From contig DYYG01000037.1 in assembly GCA_020741775.1 (NCBI GenBank), positions 172,137-236,136 on the forward strand: a DNA stretch of 64,000 nucleotides, in the 5' to 3' direction. Within the stretch, counting starts at the first letter, position 1. The number at the start of each line of letters is the position of its first letter. The position numbers were made by a program, and so were the translations under genes. Origin of the DNA: Methylorubrum populi. GTDB lineage: Bacteria; Pseudomonadota; Alphaproteobacteria; Rhizobiales; Beijerinckiaceae. Shown one piece after another: positions 54,701-62,041 of this stretch. The notes under the pieces were generated by a model that was not told the DNA's origin, made no database searches, and saw only the letters and a program-made list of their open reading frames with translations.

Positions 54701-57700
54701 TCGCGCCGTCGCTGACCTTGGTCGATGTCGACAACGCGACGCTGCAGCGCGCGGTCGTCACCCTGACGAACGCGAAGGCGGCCGATCTGCTGGCCGTGAC
54801 GGGCACCTTGCCGGGCAGCCTCTCCTCTTCGATCAATACATCGGAGAGCGGCAAGATCGTCCTGACCCTGTCGGGTGACGCCTCCGTCAGCGACTATGCG
54901 GCGGCCCTGAAGCTCGTGACGTTCCAGAACACGAGCGACGATCCGAGCACCGAGACCCGCCTCGTCACCATCGTGGTCAATGACGGCCGCGTCGATTCCC
55001 TGGCTGCGACCGCCAGTGTCGGCGTCACCGCCGTCAATGACCCGGCCGTCATCTCCGGTCCGGTGACGGGTGCGGTCACCGAGAAGGGCGGGGTGGACAA
55101 CGCCACGCCGGGAACCGCGACCGCCGAGGGCACGCTCACGGCAACGGATGTCGACTCGTCTTCCAGCTTCACGGAGCAGACCAACGCCGCCACGACCTAC
55201 GGCACCTTCTCCATCACCAGTGCGGGCGTCTGGACCTACACGCTCGATGACACCAAGGCCTCGGTCCAGGCGCTGACGGCCAATCAGACGGTGACGGATA
55301 ACGTCACCGTGACGACGGCCGACGGCACCCAGAAGGTGATCGCGATCACGGTGACGGGTGCCAACGACGCGGCCACGATCACCGCGAAGGTCTCCGGCTC
55401 GGATATCGGTTCGGTCACCGAGGATGGCGCCAGCGAAAATCCGGTCCAACCCCAGGTCACATCCGGCCAAGTGGTGGTCGCGGATGTCGATAGCGGTGAG
55501 GCTAAGTTCCAGCTCCTGACCGGCAACGCCCTGGTCAAGGATTATGGCAGCTTCACCTTCAACGCCGAGACCGGCGCGTGGCAATACACGCTCGATAACG
55601 GTGCGACCAAAGTCCAGGCGCTCAAAGCCGGTGAGACGGTGACCGACACGCTGACGGTCACCTCCCTCGACGGAAGTGCCAGCCACGTCATCACCGTGAC
55701 CATCCACGGGACCAACGACGCCGCAGTGATCGGCGGCGACCTGAGCAAGACGCTGACCGAAGCCGACACGGCCGAGGCGCTCTCGACGTCCGGCACGCTG
55801 ACCAGCCTGGATGTGGACGGTGAAGCCAACGCCTTCATCGCCAAGACGCAGGTTGGCCAGTACGGCACCCTGTCCCTGCAGGCGGATGGTCACTACAGCT
55901 ACACCGCTTCCTCGGCGCACGACGCGCTGAAGGGCGGCCAAACCTACAGCGACAGCTTCGACGTCCAGGCGGCCGACGGCACGTTGGCAAAGGTCGAGTT
56001 CACCCTCGCAGGCACCAACGATGCGCCGGCCCTGACCGGTGAGAAGGCGGTGCTGGTGGCTGGCACCGAGGACATCGCCTACACGGTGACGAAGGCTCAG
56101 CTCCTGGCCGGCTTCACCGATGTCGACAGTGAAACCCTGTCGGTGGTGAACCTCAGCGCTGATCACGGCACGGTGACGGCCAACGAGGATGGCAGCTTCA
56201 CCGTCACGCCGACGCTGAACTACAACGGCGTGGTGAGCCTGAGCTACGGTGTGTCGGACGGGTCGCTGACCACCTCCGCCACGCAGAGCTTCAGCCTCAC
56301 GGCGGTGAACGACGCGCCGGTTCTGACTGGGACGAAGGCGGTGCTGGCGGCCGGCACCGAGGACATCGCCTACACGGTGACGAAGGCCCAGCTTCTGGCC
56401 GGCTTCACCGATGTCGACAGCTCCTCGCTGTCGGTGGTGGGTCTGACCGCCGATCACGGCACGGTCACAGCCAACAGCGACGGCAGCTTCACCATCACGC
56501 CGACGCTGAACTACAACGGCGTGGTGAGCCTGAGCTACGGCGTGTCGGACGGGTCACTGACCGTGCCCGCCACCCAGAGCTTCAGCCTCGCGGCGGTGAA
56601 CGATGCGCCGACCGGAATTGCGGTCAGCAATCAGGTTGCGGTGGTGGAGAACACGACCGCTGCCAGCAAAATCGCTGATCTCACGGTGCAGGATGTCGAT
56701 GCGGAGCTCAGTTTCCGCAGCTACGGCTACACCGTCTCCGACAATCGCTTCGAGGTCCGGACCGCCTCGGATGGGACCGCGGCGCTGTATCTCAAGGCCG
56801 GTCAGGCGGTGGATTACGAAGCCGCCTCCACCATCCCGGTGACGGTCACCGCCACCGACACCACCGATGCGAGCCTCAGCACGAGCCGGCTTGTCACGGT
56901 CGCCGTGACGAACATCCTCGATCAGTTCGCGGTCAGCGCCGCACCGTCGCTGCAGGATTACGGCCTGCTCCAGGGATGGGGCAGCATCAACAATCCGCGG
57001 ATTCTCACGGACGTCGATCACAACGGAACCGGTGACTATCTGGCCTTCGGTTATGGCGGTGTGTTCCTGTCGAACGGCATCACCGGTGCGGATGGGGAGA
57101 ACCACAACGGCCCCGCCTTCACCAAAGCCACCGTGCTGGTCTCCGATTTCGGGACGAACCAGGGCTACACGGCGGAGATGCAGCGCGGTGCCGCTCTGAC
57201 CGGGGCCGGCACGGCCGAGACGATCTACGGCCAGGGCAATGCCGGCCTCTACTGGTACGAGGCCACGGGAAGCACGACGCATACGGATGCGGCCGGCAAG
57301 GCTTACACCACCCCCACTTACTCCGACACGCCGCATCTCTACGCGGATTTCGGTACGGCCCAGGGGTGGACCGAGCATAACGGCTTCCAGATCCTCAAGA
57401 CGGGGGCCGGAGACGCCTACGCCTCGATCCTCGGCTTCGGCACGTTCGGCATCGTGGTCGGCGAGCAGGCCTTCGCACCCGGCGCGAGCACGGCGACGAC
57501 TTACACGATCCCGCTGGCGGTCGGTAACGCCGCCGGCTGGGATCAGAAGATCGACGTGCGCACGTTCCAGGACAGCAAGGGCAATACGCTCGACTTCAAC
57601 CACGACGGCATCGCCGACTTCCTCGGAATGGGGCCGGAGGGCGCCGTGTTCGCCTTCGGGCAGAAGGATGCCAACGGCCACTTCACCCTGGGAGAATTGC

Positions 57701-58221
57701 GGACGGCGGCGATCGGCGCGGACGGAGGCGCGGATCTCGGCCGGGCGCAGGGTTGGACCGACGACGCCACCCTGCGCATGGTCGTCCACAACGATGTCAC
57801 CGGCTACGACGACATCTTCGCCTTCGGCAATGCCGGCCTCTACGTGGCGCAGGGCCAGGATCCGACTGCCCATGGCGGTCAGGCCTTCGGTCAGCTGCAC
57901 CTCGCGATCGCCGATTTCGGGACGGATCAGGGGTGGAGCAACAGCGGTACGCAGCGGCTCGTCGGTGACGTGAACGGCGACAAGATCGCCGACATCGTCG
58001 GCTTCGGCTTCAACGCGACTTATGTGGCACTGGGGTCGCGGGATGCTTCCGGCAAGCTGAGCTTCGCGCTCGACCCGCTGAAGACCATCAACGACTTCGG
58101 CACCGCCCAGGGTTGGGACAACACCACCACGGTCCGTCAATTGGCCGATGTCGACGGCTCCGGGCACGATAGCCTCGTGCTCAGCGGGTACTTCGGCACT
58201 CAGACCTGGCACTTGGTCTAG
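48784..58221 (+). CDS. Giant type-I-secreted repeat protein (VCBS/cadherin-like adhesin with C-terminal propeller)
   Basis: The 3145-residue protein begins with cadherin-like repeats (DVNENTKLVGYVDASG) and then many VCBS/Ig-like units, each closing in NDAP or NDTA. A separate 205-residue module without this pattern lies at 695-898 and may be a lectin-like jelly roll. Three near-identical 130-residue units fall at 1300-1690 and two 97-residue units at 2412-2605. The last 420 residues hold seven DFGxxQGW units. No classical signal peptide and no GGxGxD RTX nonapeptides are seen, so secretion probably uses the adjacent ABC/HlyD pair through an atypical C-terminal signal. AGGGG lies before the ATG. 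Likely a biofilm or host-surface adhesin. A long codon-aligned antisense frame is a composition artefact. Confidence 0.92.
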   Translation: MANPSLVSSLSDVNENTKLVGYVDASGQPTTGISYSIAGVFDYQLFEIDNEGKLNFVTPPDFEGTHGNSYKVTIIATASGGETSSKTYTFNVKDVNEAPVAGADTKTLNDTAGTDAGVTAATGNVLANDTDQDTTHGDTLSVVSAKTGAVSTDPSTALQSGVVVLQGTYGTLTLKGDGSYTYVANAEVDKLTAGESKTDVFTYTVSDAGDPKTPDQSPLETSATLTITVNGTNDTATITGSKSGAVTEDGTLPQTASGQLTVADADHGEAVFATPASLAGTYGSFSFNTTTGEWGYTLANGSDAVQSLKGGETVFDKLTVKSVDGTATETITVAVTGTNDIPTFTSAATFSPNENLTQAGKVVAFDRDANDSLTYSIVETGDGIGTDHGYFSIDPSSGVLSFVSPPDFERGHGVVGGSNSYQVTVQVIDASGAAVTQLVTVNVQDTAPNLRDTISATVAENETSVANVNIAGGDTSSVTYGIANNFGNADLFEIDQAGNLSFKAAPDFEHGLGSGTGSNSYSVGVYLVDNTGNVISKTYTFSVTDVNEAPVAVADTATVTDTATINAGTTVLDVAAADGVLKNDTDQDTAHGDSLSVVSAKVGTATSDTFTALQDGTVTLQGTYGTLTLKGDGSYSYVANAEVDKLTAGETKTDVFTYTVSDAGNPNPEAGTKLTATSTLTVTVNGANDTPVLSSAANSIETFAGGVQTGWLLANGGAAPTDTTADDQFSDFLGRFGGSGGAEAVSKTYTLTPSTSPTTITFDFNKIDSWDEGYGGAHEAFTIFLNGQTAVVFQPAGFTGNGSPGGNSSAAGRFEAGTLTGSYTITSSGSDSDLGFGNAPGTQFEPAFLDRVYHVTLTLDATPASLKLGFGSNLDQGLADESYGIDNVTIVGLHATSEIANTSDGTGTVSVSTSFTFTDADPTDTHSASVGAPTTTWSGGTIGSLSAAQQEALSTALASAEAVRAVVTEAGGAGSIAVTFSAPDKAFDFLAAGESLTVTYSVRVDDGHQGISTQPVTFTVFGTNDAPVVSGTAGFTASASEAADATGQATVVTASATFSFTDLDRSDTHTVAAPVLKANSITWLKADQTSGGTISQQLETALANALTVSLAADSTNGATGKVDWSVALQDKQLDFLAVGETLRATYTITVSDGHGGTFQRDVVATFTGSNDRPTLAAIPGATYTDTSAADQFEAKAGTLVTSDADTHHGATFGITGGAADTSRSGFDLSKAVIEGGVTYGTVYLSSGTGEYVFVPSDTAINGLLPDQIKSLSVTFTVNDGSGATNATASAEFAISLTGANDAPTISGTVNHDLVEAGGTANGTAGTATAVATLTKADADGTATYDVAVLTADGSGWTSTDDGATYTKAGTYGTVTLDTAANTLTYVLDNTLEATQALKAGDKPTETFTVPVTDGALQASTAVTFTVNGSNDAPTISAVVDHDLVEAGGTANGTTGTATAVATLTKADIDGTATYDVAVLTAEGSGWTSIDDGATYTKAGIYGTVTLDTAANTLTYALDDTRAATQALKAGDKPTESFTVPVTDGALQASTAVTFTVNGSNDAPTISATEPAHLVEAGGTANGIAGTATAVATLTKADAEGVASYDIAALTANDSGWTSADNGATYTKAATYGTVTLTLASNTLTYTLDNSKVATQRLTADDHKTEAFTIPVKDSNGATAEAVVTFSIDGANDAPVLAQPVQLNYIDTADVDLFQSQAGRLTSTDEDLGGTHSYGFANSTGLVSAATTIGGVTYDVSKAGTYGTLYLESATGKYLFVPNDGAIEGLRSAATETFALKVSDGTTLSDTKTLTIALTGAEDPTVAVADTGRTSEDNALIRNALQGVLANDSDRDANPTLTVTGVRSGTGSSGFTTVSSEGTTVTTSAGALTIKADGSYTFVPGSATQSLQEGDSTIATFTYQVRDTSDPAAQAVMQTLTITIDGANDAAVLDLGGAATSGIDTVVTFIENGGPLALAPSLTLVDVDNATLQRAVVTLTNAKAADLLAVTGTLPGSLSSSINTSESGKIVLTLSGDASVSDYAAALKLVTFQNTSDDPSTETRLVTIVVNDGRVDSLAATASVGVTAVNDPAVISGPVTGAVTEKGGVDNATPGTATAEGTLTATDVDSSSSFTEQTNAATTYGTFSITSAGVWTYTLDDTKASVQALTANQTVTDNVTVTTADGTQKVIAITVTGANDAATITAKVSGSDIGSVTEDGASENPVQPQVTSGQVVVADVDSGEAKFQLLTGNALVKDYGSFTFNAETGAWQYTLDNGATKVQALKAGETVTDTLTVTSLDGSASHVITVTIHGTNDAAVIGGDLSKTLTEADTAEALSTSGTLTSLDVDGEANAFIAKTQVGQYGTLSLQADGHYSYTASSAHDALKGGQTYSDSFDVQAADGTLAKVEFTLAGTNDAPALTGEKAVLVAGTEDIAYTVTKAQLLAGFTDVDSETLSVVNLSADHGTVTANEDGSFTVTPTLNYNGVVSLSYGVSDGSLTTSATQSFSLTAVNDAPVLTGTKAVLAAGTEDIAYTVTKAQLLAGFTDVDSSSLSVVGLTADHGTVTANSDGSFTITPTLNYNGVVSLSYGVSDGSLTVPATQSFSLAAVNDAPTGIAVSNQVAVVENTTAASKIADLTVQDVDAELSFRSYGYTVSDNRFEVRTASDGTAALYLKAGQAVDYEAASTIPVTVTATDTTDASLSTSRLVTVAVTNILDQFAVSAAPSLQDYGLLQGWGSINNPRILTDVDHNGTGDYLAFGYGGVFLSNGITGADGENHNGPAFTKATVLVSDFGTNQGYTAEMQRGAALTGAGTAETIYGQGNAGLYWYEATGSTTHTDAAGKAYTTPTYSDTPHLYADFGTAQGWTEHNGFQILKTGAGDAYASILGFGTFGIVVGEQAFAPGASTATTYTIPLAVGNAAGWDQKIDVRTFQDSKGNTLDFNHDGIADFLGMGPEGAVFAFGQKDANGHFTLGELRTAAIGADGGADLGRAQGWTDDATLRMVVHNDVTGYDDIFAFGNAGLYVAQGQDPTAHGGQAFGQLHLAIADFGTDQGWSNSGTQRLVGDVNGDKIADIVGFGFNATYVALGSRDASGKLSFALDPLKTINDFGTAQGWDNTTTVRQLADVDGSGHDSLVLSGYFGTQTWHLV
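52681..53853 (+). repeat. Three tandem 130-residue VCBS units (about 390 bp each)
   Basis: Copies start at 52681, 53071 and 53461, each opening with AACGACGCTCCGAC or a close variant. The first two differ at only scattered bases; the third has diverged further. Each protein unit runs from NDAPTIS through LVEAGGTANG and TYTKAGTYGTVTL. Such high identity suggests recent duplication or gene conversion and makes copy number prone to change. Confidence 0.9.
56017..56598 (+). repeat. Two tandem 97-residue units (291 bp each)
   Basis: Copies at 56017-56307 and 56308-56598 encode almost the same unit (AGTEDIAYTVTKAQLLAGF, then TPTLNYNGVVSLSYGVSDGSL), a cadherin-like tandem repeat of type TIGR03660/BapA style. 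A third NDAP start follows but leads into a different domain. Confidence 0.85.
56956..58221 (+). repeat. Seven DFGxxQGW units, predicted seven-bladed beta-propeller
   Basis: Units begin at residues 2725 (DYGLLQGW), 2788 (DFGTNQGY), 2855 (DFGTAQGW), 2913 (VGNAAGW), 2984 (DLGRAQGW), 3044 (DFGTDQGW) and 3104 (DFGTAQGW), 58-71 residues apart. Between them lie FG-GAP-like D-x-D-x-D/N strings such as DVDHNGTGD, DFNHDGIAD and DVNGDKIAD followed by FGxxG. The count of seven and the spacing fit a calcium-binding propeller as in integrin alpha chains. The fold is inference. Confidence 0.7.
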
Positions 58222-58280
58222 CGCGCTCTCCGCAGAAGCGGCTGTCGGTTCGGCGACAGAGAGCGCGTCAAAACAAGAGC

Positions 58281-58323
58281 CGAGAGCCATTCCCGATGGC
58301 AACGCGATCGGGAATGGCTCTCG
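58281..58323 (+). terminator. Terminator of the giant adhesin gene
   Basis: CGAGAGCCATTCCCGAT and its exact complement (58307-58323) form a 17-bp stem around a nine-base loop, 60 bases after the stop. The rest of the gene-free stretch to 58523 is AT-richer and probably holds the promoter of the next gene. Confidence 0.8.
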
Positions 58324-58523
58324 CGCCGGAGCACCTTGGAAAGACACCGGCTTTTACAGGCGCATGTCTTTTCGATGCAGATCCCGTGATGCGGATGGCG
58401 TGGCGTGATCTGGCAATTCTGCCAGATATCGATCGGTATCGAGTATTTTTACAATGATGAGTGCCGGGTAAAATGATCCGGTGCTCGAGCGTGTGTCACT
58501 CAATCAGCATCGAGCGAGCGAAG

Positions 58524-58955
58524 ATGGGGCAAAGCGCAATGTTGCGGCCCGTGTCGGCCAGTGTGGTGCCTGGCTTCACGACGAAGCTCAGTCCGCGTCC
58601 GGAATTGAACGGCCGCATCGTCTCTACGCCTGACGGCGATCTGGCGATTGTCATGAATGGCATCGCGCATTTCTTCGAGAACAAGCATGTCATCCATGCG
58701 CTGTTCGGCGATCACTCGATCAAGCCGGATTGTCCGATCCACGACGTGCCGCCGGGCCCGACCTTGAATGACGGGACCTGCCTCATCCGGGCGAAGGGCA
58801 CCGTCGATATCTTCCTCGTCACTGGCTTGCCGAGAACCAGACGGCACCTGATCAGCACGTATGAGAATTTCAAAGCCTACGGCTTCGAGATGACGATGGT
58901 GCAGGAAATCCCGTGGCTCGCATTGCAGGCTGTTCCCGTCGGACCGGTCATCTGA
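58524..58955 (+). CDS. Hypothetical protein
   Basis: A 143-residue protein of unknown family. It has a compact region with several short strands (NGRIVSTPDGDLAIVMNGIAHFFENKHVIHALFGDH) and an end reading YENFKAYGFEMTMVQEIPWLALQAVPVGPVI. No signal peptide or membrane helix is evident. The ATG at 58524 follows GCGAGCGA; a GTG at 58461 would add 21 residues. It stands alone after the adhesin terminator and is convergent with the histidine kinase gene. Confidence 0.6.
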   Translation: MGQSAMLRPVSASVVPGFTTKLSPRPELNGRIVSTPDGDLAIVMNGIAHFFENKHVIHALFGDHSIKPDCPIHDVPPGPTLNDGTCLIRAKGTVDIFLVTGLPRTRRHLISTYENFKAYGFEMTMVQEIPWLALQAVPVGPVI

Positions 58956-59058
58956 CGGCTCTGCTCTAACCCCTTGTTCCGAGCCGCTCCTTCGCAGGGG
59001 CCGGCTCCCGCTTCGGTGAAGCGGCGAGCAGCCTCGGGGGATGCCACCCGACGACGCC

Positions 59059-61812
59059 TCAGGCTTCGGCGATGAGGCTCTCGATGCGGGAGGCCAGGGT
59101 CTCCAGCACGAACGGCTTGGTGAGCACCTGCATGCCGGGCCGGAGATAGCCGTTCCCGAGCACCGCGTTCTCGGCATAGCCCGTGATGAACAGCACCTTC
59201 AGCTCCGGCCGTCGCTCGCGGCCGGCATCGGCCATCTGCCGTCCGTTCATGCCACCCGGCAATCCGACATCCGTCACCAGAAGGTCGATGCGGACATCCG
59301 ATTGCAGCACCTTCAGCCCGGCGACGCTGTCGGCGGCCTCGATGGCGGTGTAGCCCAGATCCTCCAGCACCTCGGTCACGAGCATCCGCACCGACGGCTC
59401 GTCGTCCACGATCAGCACCGTCTCGCCCTGGCCGGCGCGGCCCGCCTCGGCGAGCTTGCGCGCGACATCATCCTCGTCGGCCTCGCCGTAATGGCGCGGC
59501 AGGTAGAGGCAGACCGTCGTGCCCTGGCCGAGTTCCGAATAGATCCGCACCTGTCCGCCGGATTGCCGGGCGAAGCCGTAGACCATCGACAGCCCCAGGC
59601 CGGTGCCCTCGCCGGTGGGTTTGGTGGTGAAGAAGGGCTCGAACACCTTGTCGATGAGGTCCGGCGCCATGCCGGTCCCGGTATCGGTCACGCAGACGCT
59701 GAGATACTGGCCCGGCGGCATGTCGTGCTGGCGGCCGCCGGTCTCGTCGATCCACTTGTTGGCGGTCTCGATGGTGATGCGGCCGCCGTCTGGCATGGCG
59801 TCGCGCGCATTGATGCACAGGTTCAGCAGCGCGTTTTCCAGCTGGCCCGGATCGATCAGGGCCGGCCACAGCCCGGCGAGGCCGACGACCTCCAGGTCTA
59901 TGGCCGGGCCGACGGTGCGCCGGACCAGCTCCTCCATATCCTTGACCAAGCGATTCACGTTGGTGGGCTTGGGATCGAGGGTCTGGCGCCGGGAGAAGGC
60001 GAGCAGGCGATGGGTGAGGGCGGCGGCGCGCTTGGCCGCGCCCTGGGCGACCGTCATGTAGCGGTCGAGATCACCCATCCGTCCCTGCGACATCCGGGTC
60101 TGCATCAGTTCCAGCGAGCCGGAGATGCCCGCCAGCAGGTTGTTGAAGTCGTGCGCCAGCCCACCTGTCAGCTGCCCGACCGCCTCCATCTTCTGGGATT
60201 GCCGCAGGGCTTCCTCGGTCTTGGCCAGGGCTTCGGCCTGCCGCTTGATCTCGGTCACGTTCCGGGTCGAGGCGTAGATCAGGCCATCCCGCGGCACCGC
60301 ATTCCAGGACAGCCAGATATGATTGCCGTCCCGGTGGCGGTAGCGGTTCTCGAAGGTTGTCTGCGCCTCGCCGCGGGCGAGGCTGCTCGCGGCCGCCAGC
60401 GTGGCCGCAATGTCGTCGGGATGGACGAAGTCGATGAAGGGCCGCGCCTTCATCTCGGCCTCGCTCCATCCCAGCGTCCTCGACCAAGCCGGGTTGAGGC
60501 TGACGAAGTACCCGTCGGAATTGGCCACGCACAGCATGTCCGACGAGGATTGCCAGACCTGATCGCGTTCGGCCGTGCGGGCGGCGACCTGCCGCGCCAG
60601 ATCGACCTCGGTCTGCTTACGGGCGGTCACGTCCTGCACGAACACGTGGTAGCCGTCGACGCCCCCCTCCGCGGTCCGGCGCGGCAGGTAGCGGATCTCG
60701 GCGACGCGGGTACGCCCGTCGCGGTGCGGCCAATCCAGCTCGAAGGTGACCGCTTCGCCCGCCAGCGCCCGCTCCATGAAGGATTGGCGCGCCGCGTAAT
60801 CCTCCGGCTTCAGGAAGGTTCTGACATCCTGCCCGACGACCTGGTCGGCGGTCACGGGAAACCAGTCCTCGTAAGCCTTGTTGGCGAAGCGGTAGACATG
60901 GTCCGCGCCGATGAAGGCGATGAGGACGGGCAGCGCATCGGTGATGAGGCGCAGTTCGCGCTCGCCGGCCTCGGCGCGCTGCTCGACCCTGCGGCGCTCG
61001 GTAATATCCGAGAAGAAGATGGCGACCCGGTGGGCGGCGGGATCGCCGGTGCGCAGGGCCCGCACGTCGAACCAGCGCCCGAACACGTCGGCATAATGCT
61101 CGAAATGCGCCGGCTCGCCGGTGAGGGCGACGTGCCCATAGGTGTCGAACCAGTGCCGCTCCAGATTGGGCGCGAAATCGCTGACCCAGCGGCCGGCGAC
61201 ATCGGCGCCGGTCTGCTGCACGAAGGCGGGATTGGCCTCGACGATGCGGTAATCGACGGCGCGGCTGCCCTCGAACCGCATCTCGATGATGCAGAACCCG
61301 ACCTCGATGCTCTCGAACAGGGTCCGGTAGCGTGCCTCGCTCTCCCGGAGCGCCACTTCCCCCCGCATGCGCTCGGTGACGTCGTGGCCCTCGACGAAAA
61401 TGCCGTTCACCGTGCCCCGCGCGTCGGTGATGGGCTGATAGACGAAGTCGAGATAGCGCTCCTTGACCGGGCCGCCGGGGACGGCCTGAACGTCGAAGCG
61501 GGCGCCCGTCGCCCGATGGGTCCTGCCGGAGCGGAACACCTCGTCGAGCAGATCGACATAGCCCTGGGCCGCCGCGTCCGGCAGGGCTTCGGCCACGGTG
61601 CGACCGGTCACATCCCGGCCATCGACCGCCCGCTGATAGGCGGCGTTCGTCAGCGTGAAGCGGTGTTCGGGGCCGCTGAGGAGCGCGATGAAGCTCGGGG
61701 CCTGCTCGAACATCTGCGCCAAAGAGGCGGATTGGACCCGCAGCCGACGCAGTTCGGCTTCGAGCTCCTCGCGGGACAGGCTTTCCAGATCAGCATCGGG
61801 CATTGCGGGCAT
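59059..61812 (-). CDS. Multi-PAS hybrid histidine kinase
   Basis: The 917-residue protein lacks membrane helices, so it acts in the cytoplasm. Four PAS domains lie at about 25-145, 155-285, 295-410 and 425-540. The phospho-acceptor histidine is in GGLAHDFNNLLAGISG near 554. The ATPase domain spans 660-775 (NLCINARDAMPDGG, DTGTGMAPD, GTGLGLSMVYGF). A receiver domain occupies 795-917 with the acceptor aspartate in LLVTDVGLPGGMNG. The start is the ATG at 61812, with a second ATG three codons later. No response regulator is adjacent, so it is an orphan whose signal is unknown; PAS ligands such as haem or flavin cannot be read from sequence. Confidence 0.93.
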   Translation of the reverse strand: MPAMPDADLESLSREELEAELRRLRVQSASLAQMFEQAPSFIALLSGPEHRFTLTNAAYQRAVDGRDVTGRTVAEALPDAAAQGYVDLLDEVFRSGRTHRATGARFDVQAVPGGPVKERYLDFVYQPITDARGTVNGIFVEGHDVTERMRGEVALRESEARYRTLFESIEVGFCIIEMRFEGSRAVDYRIVEANPAFVQQTGADVAGRWVSDFAPNLERHWFDTYGHVALTGEPAHFEHYADVFGRWFDVRALRTGDPAAHRVAIFFSDITERRRVEQRAEAGERELRLITDALPVLIAFIGADHVYRFANKAYEDWFPVTADQVVGQDVRTFLKPEDYAARQSFMERALAGEAVTFELDWPHRDGRTRVAEIRYLPRRTAEGGVDGYHVFVQDVTARKQTEVDLARQVAARTAERDQVWQSSSDMLCVANSDGYFVSLNPAWSRTLGWSEAEMKARPFIDFVHPDDIAATLAAASSLARGEAQTTFENRYRHRDGNHIWLSWNAVPRDGLIYASTRNVTEIKRQAEALAKTEEALRQSQKMEAVGQLTGGLAHDFNNLLAGISGSLELMQTRMSQGRMGDLDRYMTVAQGAAKRAAALTHRLLAFSRRQTLDPKPTNVNRLVKDMEELVRRTVGPAIDLEVVGLAGLWPALIDPGQLENALLNLCINARDAMPDGGRITIETANKWIDETGGRQHDMPPGQYLSVCVTDTGTGMAPDLIDKVFEPFFTTKPTGEGTGLGLSMVYGFARQSGGQVRIYSELGQGTTVCLYLPRHYGEADEDDVARKLAEAGRAGQGETVLIVDDEPSVRMLVTEVLEDLGYTAIEAADSVAGLKVLQSDVRIDLLVTDVGLPGGMNGRQMADAGRERRPELKVLFITGYAENAVLGNGYLRPGMQVLTKPFVLETLASRIESLIAEA

Positions 61813-62041
61813 AGGGAGCGCCTTAAATCCCGAATGTGGTGCGCGCGAGATGGTTGAGCCGGTACGGAAGCTTCGCCTCGGTTGGCAAGCCCGACCTCGA
61901 GAGAGCCCGATTCGACGCATCGGACGCTCGATGCTTCCGATGCGGAGAGGACTTTACTTTCCGACGGCGCTCGCCTGCCCCCGTCTTAGCAAGGGCGGGC
62001 GGGGAAGGGGACCTCGCGCCGCCCGAACGATGCACCCGGCG

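Noticed and set aside
48715..56457. A 2580-codon open frame on the minus strand, antisense to the giant adhesin gene
   Set aside because: It is codon-aligned with the plus-strand gene, so its stops would need TTA, CTA or TCA codons there, which GC-rich codon use avoids. Its translation is a low-complexity Arg/Gly/Val-rich product without domains, while the plus strand has clear VCBS repeats and an upstream secretion operon.
56940..58221. RTX calcium-binding nonapeptides at the end of the giant protein
   Set aside because: No GGxGxDxxx string is present; the acidic motifs are FG-GAP-like DxDxDG types within the DFGxxQGW units.
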